In this document: in pieces, positions 28,339 to 36,151 of the stretch
How positions within the stretch are numbered: the first letter of the stretch is position 1
Layout of the letters: each line of letters begins with the position of its first letter
Assembly: GCF_030813495.1 (NCBI RefSeq)
Contig: NZ_JAUSUI010000002.1
Span: 310,001 to 374,000, forward strand
Source of the DNA: Ancylobacter polymorphus
GTDB taxonomy: Bacteria; Pseudomonadota; Alphaproteobacteria; Rhizobiales; Xanthobacteraceae
Length of the DNA: 64,000 bases
Direction: 5' to 3'
The notes under the pieces: generated by a model
Told to the model about the DNA's origin: nothing
The model's input: only the letters and a program-made list of their open reading frames with translations
Databases searched by the model: none
Position numbers and translations under genes: made by a program

Positions 28339-30519
28339 ATGACCCCTGCCGGCACCGCCTTCCCGGATGTGTGGACATGGCTGCGCGCCGCCGTGCCGGT
28401 GGATCTCGGCTGGCGCAATATCGTGTTTTCGCTGCGCACCGCGGCGGCGGCGGTAATGGCGCTGGCCGCCGCCTATTGGCTTCAGCTGGACGACCCGCAA
28501 TGGGCGGCGCTCACCGTCTATCTGCTGGCGCAGCCCACCGCCGGCGCCGCCGTGGCCAAGGGCGCCTTCCGCGTCGCCGGCACGCTGCTGGGCGCGGCGG
28601 CGGGACTGGTGATTCTCACCCTATGGTCGCAGGCGCCGCTGCCGCTGGTCGGCTCGCTCGCGCTGTGGCTCGGCTTCTGCTTCACCCAGGCGGGGCTTTC
28701 GCGCAACTACACCTCCTACAGCTTCCTGCTCGCCGGCTACACCGCGCTGCTGGTGGGGCTGGGAGGGGCCTCCGCGCCGGCGGATGCCTGGCACCTTGCC
28801 GTTGACCGCACGGCGGAAATCATCCTCGGCATTGTCTTCGTCACGGCGATGAGCGTGCTGGTGTTTCCGGTCTATGCCGGCGACGTGCTGCGCGGCCAGC
28901 TGGCGGTGCTGTTCGGCCGGCTGTGCCACTATGGCGCGGTGGCGCTGCAGCCGGTCACCCCCATCACCGCCTTCGCGCCGCTGCGCCGCGAGATGGTGGA
29001 AGCGGTGGTGAAGTTCGATGCGCTGCGCTCCTACACCCTGTTCGAGGCGCCGGAAATGCGCGCCAGCGATGCCGGCCTGCGCCGGATGACGCGCGAGTTC
29101 CTGCGCGTGCTGGCGGTGGCGCGCGGGCTCTATCTGCGGCTCGACGAATTCGCGGTGGAAGGGGCGGGGCCGGTGGCCGACCGGCTGCGCCCGGCCATGG
29201 CGGATGTGGCGGCGCTGCTGGAGCGGCTGGCGGCCGACCCTTCCGCCTTCACCGACACACGACGCGTGCGCGCGCAGCTGCTTGCCGCCCGTGTCGCGCT
29301 CAACGCCGCCGGCGCCGAGCTGGAGGCCATGGCCGGACAGGTGCCGTTCCTGGCGCTCGCCAATGGCGTGCTGATCCTGCGGCGCGCCGGCGATCTGCTG
29401 CACGGGCTTTCCATGGTGATGGTGAGCCAGGCGGCGAGCCTGCGCCCCACGGGCCCGCTCGCCCTGCGCGGCCTCGCGACCCTGGCGGCGCCCAAGACCG
29501 CGCGCCCGCCGCCGGTGATGGCGCCGGCGCAGCGCTGGGAGGCGCGGCTGGCCGGGCTGCGCGCGGGGCTGCTCTTGCTGGCGATGTGCGGCTTCTGGGC
29601 GGCGACGGAATGGACCAGCGGCTTCAACGCCGCCGCCGGCCTCGCCGTGCTGCTGTTCTTCGCCGTCAACCAGGACCGGCCGGGGGCGCTGGGCCTGTCC
29701 TTCCTCATCTGCGCCGGGCTCGGCATGGCGGCGGCCTATGGCGCCATGGTGTTCGTGCTGCCGCGCATCGAGGGGTTCGAGGCGCTGGCGCTGTTCCTGA
29801 TGCTGGTGCTGTTCCCGGCCGGGCTGATGGCGGGAACGCCGGCGCTCGCCTTGGCGGGCACGGCCTTCGGCGCCTATTTCGTCGCCGAGCTCGGCACCGG
29901 CAATGTGTTCCGCCCGGACGAGGCGGGTTTCCTCAATGCGTCCCTTGCCACACTGTTCGGCATGGGGGCGGCGCTGGTGCTGCTGAACCTGTTTCCCATC
30001 ACCTCGCGCGCCTCGCGCCGGCAGCTGTGGAACACGACGCTCGGTGCCCGCCTGCCGCAGGCGGCGCGCGGCGTGCGGCACGAGCGGGCGATCCTGCGCG
30101 AGATCGTCGGCGCGCTGGCCGATCTGCTGCCGCGCCTCGCCCTCGCCCGGCCGGGGGAGGACGAATATCTGCGCGGCACGCTGGGCGCGGCCTCGACCGC
30201 GCTGGAGCTCGGCCGCCTGCGCCGGCTGCTGGGTGCGCCGGAACTGGCGGAGGAAACGCGCGCCCTGATCGCGCTCTTCCTCGACCGCTTCGCCGCCGAA
30301 CTCGCCGGCTTTCCCGAGGCGGGGAGCGCGCTGCCGGCGCGTGTGGCGGCGGCGGAGGCGCTGGCGCAAGCGACGCAGGCGGGGCTGGCCGGGCTCGCTC
30401 TGCCGGCCGGCTCGAAGGCGGCGGGGCTGAACCTGCGCGCGGGGGCGTCGCTGCGCTTCATCGTCGACCGTTTCGACATCGACCGCGCCTATCTGCTGCA
30501 CGCCTTCGGGGAGGGCTGA
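28339..30519 (+). CDS. FUSC-family aromatic acid efflux protein (AaeB-like)
   Basis: A 726-residue inner-membrane protein with the fusaric-acid-resistance layout. An N-terminal bundle of about six helices (residues 25-190) is followed by a cytoplasmic region of about 220 residues, a second membrane bundle (410-560) and a C-terminal cytoplasmic part. Family members export aromatic carboxylic acids together with a membrane-fusion protein. It lies directly before a DUF1656 protein and an HlyD-type adaptor, the usual aaeXAB gene set in different order. The ATG at 28339 has TTGGAG six bases upstream. Confidence 0.9.
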   Translation: MTPAGTAFPDVWTWLRAAVPVDLGWRNIVFSLRTAAAAVMALAAAYWLQLDDPQWAALTVYLLAQPTAGAAVAKGAFRVAGTLLGAAAGLVILTLWSQAPLPLVGSLALWLGFCFTQAGLSRNYTSYSFLLAGYTALLVGLGGASAPADAWHLAVDRTAEIILGIVFVTAMSVLVFPVYAGDVLRGQLAVLFGRLCHYGAVALQPVTPITAFAPLRREMVEAVVKFDALRSYTLFEAPEMRASDAGLRRMTREFLRVLAVARGLYLRLDEFAVEGAGPVADRLRPAMADVAALLERLAADPSAFTDTRRVRAQLLAARVALNAAGAELEAMAGQVPFLALANGVLILRRAGDLLHGLSMVMVSQAASLRPTGPLALRGLATLAAPKTARPPPVMAPAQRWEARLAGLRAGLLLLAMCGFWAATEWTSGFNAAAGLAVLLFFAVNQDRPGALGLSFLICAGLGMAAAYGAMVFVLPRIEGFEALALFLMLVLFPAGLMAGTPALALAGTAFGAYFVAELGTGNVFRPDEAGFLNASLATLFGMGAALVLLNLFPITSRASRRQLWNTTLGARLPQAARGVRHERAILREIVGALADLLPRLALARPGEDEYLRGTLGAASTALELGRLRRLLGAPELAEETRALIALFLDRFAAELAGFPEAGSALPARVAAAEALAQATQAGLAGLALPAGSKAAGLNLRAGASLRFIVDRFDIDRAYLLHAFGEG

Positions 30520-30520
30520 G

Positions 30521-30754
30521 ATGCACACCACCTGGCCCTTCTTCACCCCCGAGGCCTTCGGCATCTATTTCCCGCCGGTGCTGATCTGGGCCTTCGTCGC
30601 GCTGGCGCCGTACCTGCTGCTGCGCTGGGGGCTGGCGCGGGCGGGGTTCTACCGCTTCGTCTGGCACCGGCCGCTGTTCGACGCGGCGCTCTACATCATC
30701 CTGTTCGGCATGTTCGTTCTGCTGCTGCCGTCGCTGTTGGAGGTTCTGCGATGA
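30521..30754 (+). CDS. DUF1656 small membrane protein (AaeX-like)
   Basis: A 77-residue protein with two membrane helices (IYFPPVLIWAFVALAPYLLL and ALYIILFGMFVLLLPSLL), matching the DUF1656 proteins that accompany AaeA/AaeB efflux pumps. It begins 1 base after the FUSC gene and overlaps the HlyD gene by ATGA. Confidence 0.88.
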   Translation: MHTTWPFFTPEAFGIYFPPVLIWAFVALAPYLLLRWGLARAGFYRFVWHRPLFDAALYIILFGMFVLLLPSLLEVLR

Positions 30755-31617
30755 AGATGGGCTCCGCCCTGCGCGTGGGCGTTACCCTGCTGGCGACCGC
30801 GGCGGCGGTTTTCGTCGGCTGGCGGCTGTGGCTCTACTACACCGTCGCGCCCTGGACCCGCGACGCGCGGGTGCTGGCGCAGGTGGTGGCGATCGCGCCC
30901 GATGTCTCCGGCCTCGTCGATTCCGTTAATGTCCGCGACAACCAGTTCGTCCAGAAGGGCGAAATCCTGTTCGTCATCGACCAGCAGCGCTTCACCGCCG
31001 CGCTGCGGCAGGCGCAGGCGGATGTGGAACTGAAGCAGCAGGCGCTGCGCTATGCCAGCGACACCGCGCAGCGCGACGCCCGGCTGGAACGGGCCGATCC
31101 CGACGCGGTCTCGGCGCAGACGGTGGAACTCACCGCCGCCAACGCTGCCGAGGCGCAGGCCGAGCTCGACGCCGCGCAGGCGGCGCTGACCACGGCGCAG
31201 ATCAATCTTGAGCGCTCGCGCGTGCGCGCCCCGACCGATGGCTACATCACCAATTTCAACGTCGATGCCGGCGATTACGCCCGGGTTGGCGAGCCCATAC
31301 TGGCGCTGGTCGACAGCCATTCCTTCTATGTCTACGCCTATTTCATGGAAACCAAGCTGCCCTCCATCCGCGACGGCGACCCCGCCCGGGTGGAGCTGAT
31401 GGCCGGCGGCGTGGTGATCGACGGCGAGGTGGAGGGTCTGAGCCGCGCCATCGCCAATCCCGGCCAGGGGCTGCTGGCGCAGGTGGACCCGAATTTCGAC
31501 TGGATTCGCCTCGCCCAGCGCATTCCGGTGCGGATCAAGCTCGGCCCGCTGCCGCCGGAAGTGCGGCTGGTGGCGGGCTTGACCGCCACCGTCGTCGTTC
31601 TGCCCAAGACGCGCTGA
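30751..31617 (+). CDS. HlyD-family membrane-fusion protein (AaeA-like)
   Basis: A 288-residue periplasmic adaptor anchored by one N-terminal helix (VGVTLLATAAAVFVGWRLWLYYTV). A split lipoyl domain (VAIAPDVSGLVDSVNVRDNQFVQKGEILFVID and RVRAPTDGYITNFNVDAGDY) flanks a coiled-coil hairpin at about residues 90-155. It links the FUSC pump to an outer-membrane channel; no TolC-like gene is nearby. Confidence 0.93.
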   Translation: MKMGSALRVGVTLLATAAAVFVGWRLWLYYTVAPWTRDARVLAQVVAIAPDVSGLVDSVNVRDNQFVQKGEILFVIDQQRFTAALRQAQADVELKQQALRYASDTAQRDARLERADPDAVSAQTVELTAANAAEAQAELDAAQAALTTAQINLERSRVRAPTDGYITNFNVDAGDYARVGEPILALVDSHSFYVYAYFMETKLPSIRDGDPARVELMAGGVVIDGEVEGLSRAIANPGQGLLAQVDPNFDWIRLAQRIPVRIKLGPLPPEVRLVAGLTATVVVLPKTR

Positions 31618-31689
31618 ACGCGCCCGCGCATCTTGCGGTTGACAGGGCGGCCCGGCCGGCGATCCTTTCATACCACTTGGGGAGTCGCC

Positions 31690-32418
31690 GTGCTGGATAT
31701 CGAACCGATCCGCCGCCGCCGCATCTATGAGGATGTGGCCGAGCGCCTGCAGCAGCTGATGCTCGACGGCACGTTGGGGGAGGGTGATGCGCTGCCGTCC
31801 GAGCGTGAGCTGATGGAGCAGTTCAAGGTCGGCCGCCCGGCGATCCGCGAGGCGCTGCTGTCGCTGCAGAAGGCCGGGCTGGTGTCGATCGCCAATGGCG
31901 AGCGGGCACGGGTGGTGCGGCCGGACCCCAAGCATTTCATCCACGAGCTTTCGGCCTCGGTACGGGCCTATCTGGCCCAGCCGGCCGGCATGGCGCATTT
32001 TCAGAATGCGCGCCTGCATCTCGAACTCGCCCTGACCCGGCATGCCGCGCGCGAGGCGGGGCCGGCGGACATCGCCCGCATCGGCGATGCGCTGGCCCGC
32101 AACCGGCGCGACCTCGGCGATACCGCGGCGTTCGAGGCTTCCGACATCGCCTTTCATTATGAGATCGTGCTGGTGGCGCAGAACCCGCTGTTCAACGGGC
32201 TGCATCAGGCGGTGGTGCAGTGGCTGTCGCAGCAGCGCAAGGTGACGCTGCAGGTGGCGGAGGCGAAGGAACTCGCCCTTGCCTACCACGAGCGCATCCA
32301 TGACGGGATCGCGGCCCATGATGCGGACGCGGCGGAAGCGGCGATGCGCGCGCATCTCGAAGCGGTGGAGACGTTCTATTGGGAGCGCGCGCCCGGCGGG
32401 CTGAGCGCCGCCGGCTGA
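31690..32418 (+). CDS. GntR/FadR-family transcriptional regulator
   Basis: A 242-residue regulator with an N-terminal winged helix (EDVAERLQQLMLDGTLGEGDALPSERELMEQF then KVGRPAIREALLSL) and a C-terminal FCD ligand-binding domain with the expected histidines. It closely resembles NanR in the wing (LVSIANGERARV). The start is a GTG at 31690 after TTGGGGAG; the frame upstream is open but has no ribosome site. It may control the efflux genes just upstream. A TTGACA at 31639-31644 could be part of its own promoter. Confidence 0.9.
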   Translation: MLDIEPIRRRRIYEDVAERLQQLMLDGTLGEGDALPSERELMEQFKVGRPAIREALLSLQKAGLVSIANGERARVVRPDPKHFIHELSASVRAYLAQPAGMAHFQNARLHLELALTRHAAREAGPADIARIGDALARNRRDLGDTAAFEASDIAFHYEIVLVAQNPLFNGLHQAVVQWLSQQRKVTLQVAEAKELALAYHERIHDGIAAHDADAAEAAMRAHLEAVETFYWERAPGGLSAAG

Positions 32419-32436
32419 AGTCGCGGCCGGCGCGGC

Positions 32437-33693
32437 TCAGGCCGGCGCGCCGGCCAGCAGGCGGCGCAGCACGGCTTCCACGTCCGCAAGGTCGCCATAG
32501 GTGACGGCGTAGCGCGGCAGGCGCTCCAGCGCGTCGAAAAAGGCATCGAGTTCGGCGGCGCCGGCGGGCTCGGCGAGGCCGAATTCGGCATCCATCAGCT
32601 CCAGCAGCGCGCGTGCCGGCCCGATCGGTTCGACCCGCGTCGATGCTCCCGGCTCGAAGCGGGGGAAGACGAGGCAGGCGAGGCGGTTTTCCGGGCCGTG
32701 CGGCGGCATGTGCTGCTCCAGCGGCACCGGCAGATAGCAGCCGCGCTTCTCGCCGCTGCCGACGCGCGGCCGCTCGGCGAGGCCGGGATAGAACGGCGCC
32801 AGCGCGTCAAGGCTGCCGGGCTTGAGACTGATCGCCCCCGGGCAGGGCAGTACCACCGCCTCGCCGCCGGAAAAGGCGATGGCCGGGGAATCATCTGTGC
32901 CGAAACGCCAGCCCTGCGCCACCAGATAGGCCGACAGCGTGCTTTTTCCCGCGCCGGAGACCCCCGCCATCATCAGCGCGCCATCGGCGGTGGACAGCAC
33001 GGCGGCGTGGACGAAGACGGCAGGCGGCGGATCGCGATAGACGAGATCGAGCAGCCACAGATGCGACTTGCCGACCGCCTGCGACGCCTCTTCGGTGAAG
33101 AGCTGGCGGGTGATCGCCCCGCCGCTGACGCAGCGCAGGGCGAAGCCCTCCTCCACGACGATGATATCGATCGTGGCGATCGGCGTGTGATGGATGGGGT
33201 CGGGATCGAGAAAGCCGCTGAAGAAGCCCATCAGCCTGTCGCCCGTGGCGAGGCGTATGGCGAGGCAGGCGGGCGGCGTGGCTTCCCCGCCCCGGCGCCC
33301 GGTGGCGAGCAGACGCAGCACCACCGAGGTGCCCGCCAACCGGACCTGGAGTTGCTGCAGCAGTTCCGCCGGGCGGCTTTCCGCCTTGGGCGGGCGGGCC
33401 AGCGCGGGTGCCGCATCCCTTTGCGAGGGCCGCAGCCGCACCTGGCCGGTGCCGTCGCGCTCGATCCAGCCGAGTTCCTCCCAGGCGCCGAAGCAGGCCG
33501 CGAGATCCTCGGCGCCATGCACCGCCGCCTCCGCGCCGAGGGCCGCGGCGGGCCGGAAGCTGTCGGAAAGCGCGAGGAACAGACGCGCGGCCGGCGCGTT
33601 CAGCGCGTGCGCCATTTCGCGGTGCTGGTCGAAGACGAACAGCACATCGTCGAGCACACGGAAATAGAAGCGCGGTTCGGCGGAAGGAATCAT
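32437..33693 (-). CDS. HprK-like P-loop kinase with N-terminal PqqD-like domain
   Basis: A 418-residue protein. Residues about 10-85 read as a PqqD-like fold (VLDDVLFVFDQHREMAHALN, then a helix-rich end), the RiPP recognition element that binds leader peptides. A middle region (100-215) has no clear assignment. Residues 215-418 form an HprK-like kinase: Walker A is GVSGAGKST (244-252) and the acidic pair of HprK is in WRFGTDD (267-268). It lacks the HprK/P-loop serine-phosphatase signature that defines true HPr kinases. On the same strand directly upstream lie three short frames with a shared 32-residue C-terminus. I infer that the kinase acts on those peptides; a role in HPr control is a weaker alternative. 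Confidence 0.8.
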   Translation of the reverse strand: MIPSAEPRFYFRVLDDVLFVFDQHREMAHALNAPAARLFLALSDSFRPAAALGAEAAVHGAEDLAACFGAWEELGWIERDGTGQVRLRPSQRDAAPALARPPKAESRPAELLQQLQVRLAGTSVVLRLLATGRRGGEATPPACLAIRLATGDRLMGFFSGFLDPDPIHHTPIATIDIIVVEEGFALRCVSGGAITRQLFTEEASQAVGKSHLWLLDLVYRDPPPAVFVHAAVLSTADGALMMAGVSGAGKSTLSAYLVAQGWRFGTDDSPAIAFSGGEAVVLPCPGAISLKPGSLDALAPFYPGLAERPRVGSGEKRGCYLPVPLEQHMPPHGPENRLACLVFPRFEPGASTRVEPIGPARALLELMDAEFGLAEPAGAAELDAFFDALERLPRYAVTYGDLADVEAVLRRLLAGAPA

Positions 33694-33792
33694 GGGAGGG
33701 AAGGTCGCCAGTTCGAAGCGGGAGGTGCGCCGCGCGGGCGGCGCGCGCCGGGCCGGGCCTTGCCGGACAGTCCGGGGATGTGAAGCTGTTGT

Positions 33793-33898
33793 CTAGAGCG
33801 GACCTGGTGAATTCGATTTCACCGGACCTGTTCTAACTCTCTGATGTCCGGCACTTCCGGTCGCAAACCGCCGAGAGGCTTTGCGGGAATGGCTCTAG
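33793..33898. repeat. rhizobial-type dispersed repeat with 7-bp terminal inverted repeats
   Basis: The element is bounded by CTAGAGC (33793-33799) and GCTCTAG (33892-33898). Inside are GGTGAA-N6-TTCACC and the duplicated GGACCTG. The sequence pattern resembles the TAGAGC-bounded intergenic elements common in Rhizobiales. Its right end supplies the TAG stop of the first small peptide gene. Confidence 0.6.
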
Positions 33899-34053
33899 CT
33901 GTCGGCCGCGGCGCGGCGGATCGCCAGGAGGCTCGGCGTCGCCGGCGCGGCGTTGATCGCCGCCTTCCCGAGTCTGCGCAGCGCGGCGCGGCGCCGCTCA
34001 TCGGCCGGTTCCGGGGGGCTTTCGGCCGGGCGGGGGGTGTTTTCGGTGGACAT
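33895..34053 (-). CDS. small peptide A, candidate precursor for the PqqD-HprK kinase
   Basis: A 52-residue peptide. The N-terminal 20 residues are rich in Pro and Glu (MSTENTPRPAESPPEPADER). The C-terminal 32 residues begin RRAALRRLGKAAIN and align gap-free with the same part of peptides B and C. Shared columns are R2, L5, L8-G9, K/R10, A12, P17, a hydrophobic run at 22-25 and R27-A28-A29. GGAGA lies five bases before the ATG. It is the peptide gene closest to the kinase gene, 201 bases away with a repeat element between. Too short for ordinary gene finders; function is inferred. Confidence 0.6.
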   Translation of the reverse strand: MSTENTPRPAESPPEPADERRRAALRRLGKAAINAAPATPSLLAIRRAAADS

Positions 34054-34163
34054 TCGGGTCTCCGGCCCACCGGCGGCCCTTCGGGGCCAGCCGGTGGTGC
34101 GGCGCGTCATTGTCGGGGATTGTCAGGAACTTGCCCCATGGCTGTGAGGCAGTGAGACCGGCT

Positions 34164-34340
34164 TCAGCGCGCGCGGGCGGCGCGCGGCATCCTCATCAGG
34201 CCCAGCGTCCCGGGAACGGTATAAGCGGCGGCGCGGCCCAGCTTCGCCAGCGTGACGCGCCGCCGCGCGTCGGCACCCGACGGCGCGGTGGACGCGGCGG
34301 GCGATTGCTGCCCGGTTTCCGGTGGACGATCCGTCGCCAT
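34164..34340 (-). CDS. small peptide B, candidate precursor for the PqqD-HprK kinase
   Basis: A 58-residue peptide, with a Pro/Ser/Ala-rich N-terminus (MATDRPPETGQQSPAAST) and a 32-residue C-terminus starting RRVTLAKLGRAAAYTVPG. That block has the same length as in A and C and ends exactly at the stop. AGGGGA lies six bases before the ATG. It is 110 bases upstream of peptide A on the same strand. Possible modification sites in the conserved block are Thr and Tyr residues (VT, YT, GT), which differ from those in A and C. Confidence 0.6.
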   Translation of the reverse strand: MATDRPPETGQQSPAASTAPSGADARRRVTLAKLGRAAAYTVPGTLGLMRMPRAARAR

Positions 34341-34386
34341 GCCTGTCCCCTGACCCGCGGAGTCGCAGTCTAAATGATCGGAGGTA

Positions 34387-34415
34387 AAAATGCACCGCTT
34401 GTGCCGCTCCGTCAA
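34387..34415 (-). promoter_or_regulatory. possible promoter upstream of peptide B
   Basis: On the minus strand TTGACG (34410-34415) and CATTTT (34387-34392) are 17 bases apart. This lies in a short AT-rich stretch between peptides C and B, where the -35 overlaps the stop codon of C. The -10 matches only three of six consensus bases. Confidence 0.3.
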
Positions 34416-34552
34416 CTGACGGCGGCGGCGCGGTCGATGGTCATGATGGCCAGGGGGACCGGCAGCGAACAGGCCGCGCCACGGCCGAGCCGGCGCAGCG
34501 CCTCGCGGGTGAAGCAGGCGGGATGGGAAAGGTCGGTACGGCGCCTGCTCAC
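34412..34552 (-). CDS. small peptide C, third candidate precursor, start uncertain
   Basis: The last 32 codons read TREALRRLGRGAACSLPV and onward to RAAAVS, aligning without gaps to peptides A and B. No ATG is close: the candidates are GTG at 34552 (46 residues) or GTG at 34558, both with weak ribosome sites, or a distant ATG at 34801 that would add an atypical 80-residue extension. It could be a real third precursor or a decaying copy. Codon choice in the conserved block still follows the local GC pattern. Confidence 0.4.
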   Translation of the reverse strand: MSRRRTDLSHPACFTREALRRLGRGAACSLPVPLAIMTIDRAAAVS

Positions 34553-34558
34553 CGTCAC

Positions 34559-34897
34559 CGAGGCCTGTTGCGACCTGCCCAACCCGTTGCCGGCCGATCC
34601 GGCGAAGCTGGGGAGAGTGGAGCGTTTCGCCAGGTCTCCGCGCTGGCACTGCACGCTGCGGGCGGCGCAGGCGTTGTTCGGCGAAGGCGGAGGCGAATCC
34701 TGCGCGCGCCCTGGCAGGTGCCGCTTATGGCGGTGGCCTATGTGAGTCGGCTCGTCGCGCCAAACGCGCCGGGCGACCTCTGACGGCTGGTGGGTCGGCA
34801 AGGCTTGCTCCGGCGGGCCGGGCCGCCTAAGCCTGCCTGTCGATACGTCGCCGTTCCCCGGCGAGCGTCCCCTGCCGCGCCGGGAACCGTGACCGCC
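34559..34897. other. intergenic stretch without a convincing gene
   Basis: About 340 bases between peptide C and the anion permease. An open plus-strand frame (34374-34745) crosses it but is antisense to peptide C, lacks a ribosome site and has no recognisable domain. I see no clear promoter, hairpin or repeat. Confidence 0.5.
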
Positions 34898-36139
34898 ATG
34901 GCCCTCACTCTCCTCATCTTCCTGCTCGTCTATGTCGCCATGGGCTTCGGCAAGTTGCCGGGGTTCATGGTGGACCGCACCGGCGCCGCGCTGGTCGGGG
35001 CGCTGGCGGTCATGGTGGCGGGCGGCATCAGCCCGAAGGCGGCGTGGGAATCGATCGACTATGCCAGCGTCGGCATGTTGTTCGGGCTGATGGTGGTGTC
35101 CTCCGCCTTTGTCGTCTCGGGCTTCTACAGCTGGACCGCCGAGCGCGTGGCGCTGCTGCCGGTGAGCGCGCCGGTGCTGCTGGCGGTGCTGGTCGGCGTC
35201 GGCGGCGGTCTCTCGGCGCTGCTGACCAATGATGTGGTGGTGGTGGCGATGACGCCGCTCCTGGTCTCGCTGACCCTGGCGCGGGGGCTGAACCCGGTGC
35301 CGTTCCTGCTCGCCTTCTGCTTCGCCGCCAATACCGGCTCGGCCGGCACGCTGATCGGCTCGCCGCAGAACATGATCGCCGCCCAGCAGCTCGGCCTGTC
35401 CTTCACCGGCTTCCTCGCCGTGGCCGGCCTGCCGGCGCTGGCCTCTCTGCCGCTGGTATGGGGGATCGTCGCCCTGATCTATCGCGGCCGCTGGAGGCTG
35501 CCGGAGGCGAGCGGGACGCGGGCCGGTCCGGTGGTGGCGCCGCCGGTCACGCTCGACCGGCTGGAGACGGCGAAGGCGGGGCTGGTGACGGCGGTGGTGG
35601 TGGCGGCCTTCATCTTCAGCGACTGGCCGCGCGAACTGATCGCGCTCGGCGCCGCCGGGGTGCTGCTGATCAACCGGCAGATCGCCTCGCGCGATCTGCT
35701 GGCGCAGGTCGATGGCGACCTGCTGCTGCTGATCATGGGCCTGTTCGTGGTCAATGCGGCGATGGCGGCCACCGGCCTGCCGCAGGAACTGCTGAGCGGG
35801 CTGCGCGCCACCGGGCTCAATCTCGACGACCCGCTGGCGCTCTATCTCGTGGGCGGGGTGCTGAGCAATGTCGTCGGCAACAGCCCCGCCGTGATGCTGC
35901 TCGTGCCCTTCCTCACGCCCGGCGGCGAGGCCGAGGCGCTGGGCGCGGCGCTGGCGCTGGGCACCGGCTTTTCCAGCAACCTGATCGTCTTCGGCAGCCT
36001 CGCCGGCATCATCGTGGTGGAACAGGCGGCGGCCTGCGGGGTGAAGATCTCCTTCGGCGAATTCGCCCGCGCCGGCGTGCCGGTCAGCCTCGCCTGCATG
36101 GCGATGGCGGCCGGCTGGATCGCCCTCATCGCCGCCTGA
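34898..36139 (+). CDS. SLC13/ArsB-NhaD-type anion permease
   Basis: A 413-residue membrane protein with about eleven helices. It has the two-fold inverted motif of the ion-transporter superfamily: LTNDVVVVAMTPLL and NTGSAGTLIGSPQNM in the first half, SNVVGNSPAVMLLVPF and ATNL-like GFSSNLIVFGS in the second. Family members export arsenite or take up dicarboxylates or citrate with Na+ or H+; the substrate here is not predictable. The ATG at 34898 begins directly at the first helix (ALTLLIFLLVYVAMGF); a GTG nine bases earlier is a minor alternative. Confidence 0.88.
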   Translation: MALTLLIFLLVYVAMGFGKLPGFMVDRTGAALVGALAVMVAGGISPKAAWESIDYASVGMLFGLMVVSSAFVVSGFYSWTAERVALLPVSAPVLLAVLVGVGGGLSALLTNDVVVVAMTPLLVSLTLARGLNPVPFLLAFCFAANTGSAGTLIGSPQNMIAAQQLGLSFTGFLAVAGLPALASLPLVWGIVALIYRGRWRLPEASGTRAGPVVAPPVTLDRLETAKAGLVTAVVVAAFIFSDWPRELIALGAAGVLLINRQIASRDLLAQVDGDLLLLIMGLFVVNAAMAATGLPQELLSGLRATGLNLDDPLALYLVGGVLSNVVGNSPAVMLLVPFLTPGGEAEALGAALALGTGFSSNLIVFGSLAGIIVVEQAAACGVKISFGEFARAGVPVSLACMAMAAGWIALIAA

Positions 36140-36151
36140 GCGCGCGCCGCC

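Noticed and set aside
32437-33693. True HPr kinase/phosphorylase regulating the PTS
   Set aside because: Only the P-loop half resembles HprK; the N-terminus is PqqD-like and the family's other signature is missing. The HPr genes lie in a different operon.
34380-34419. GGAGGTAAAA before an ATG opening a nine-codon plus-strand frame
   Set aside because: The ribosome site is good, but the frame is tiny, runs into the minus-strand peptide C end and overlaps the possible minus-strand promoter; most likely chance.
34374-34745. 123-codon plus-strand frame over the peptide region
   Set aside because: No ribosome site, no domain, and antisense to the conserved 32-codon block of peptide C, which argues for the minus strand.
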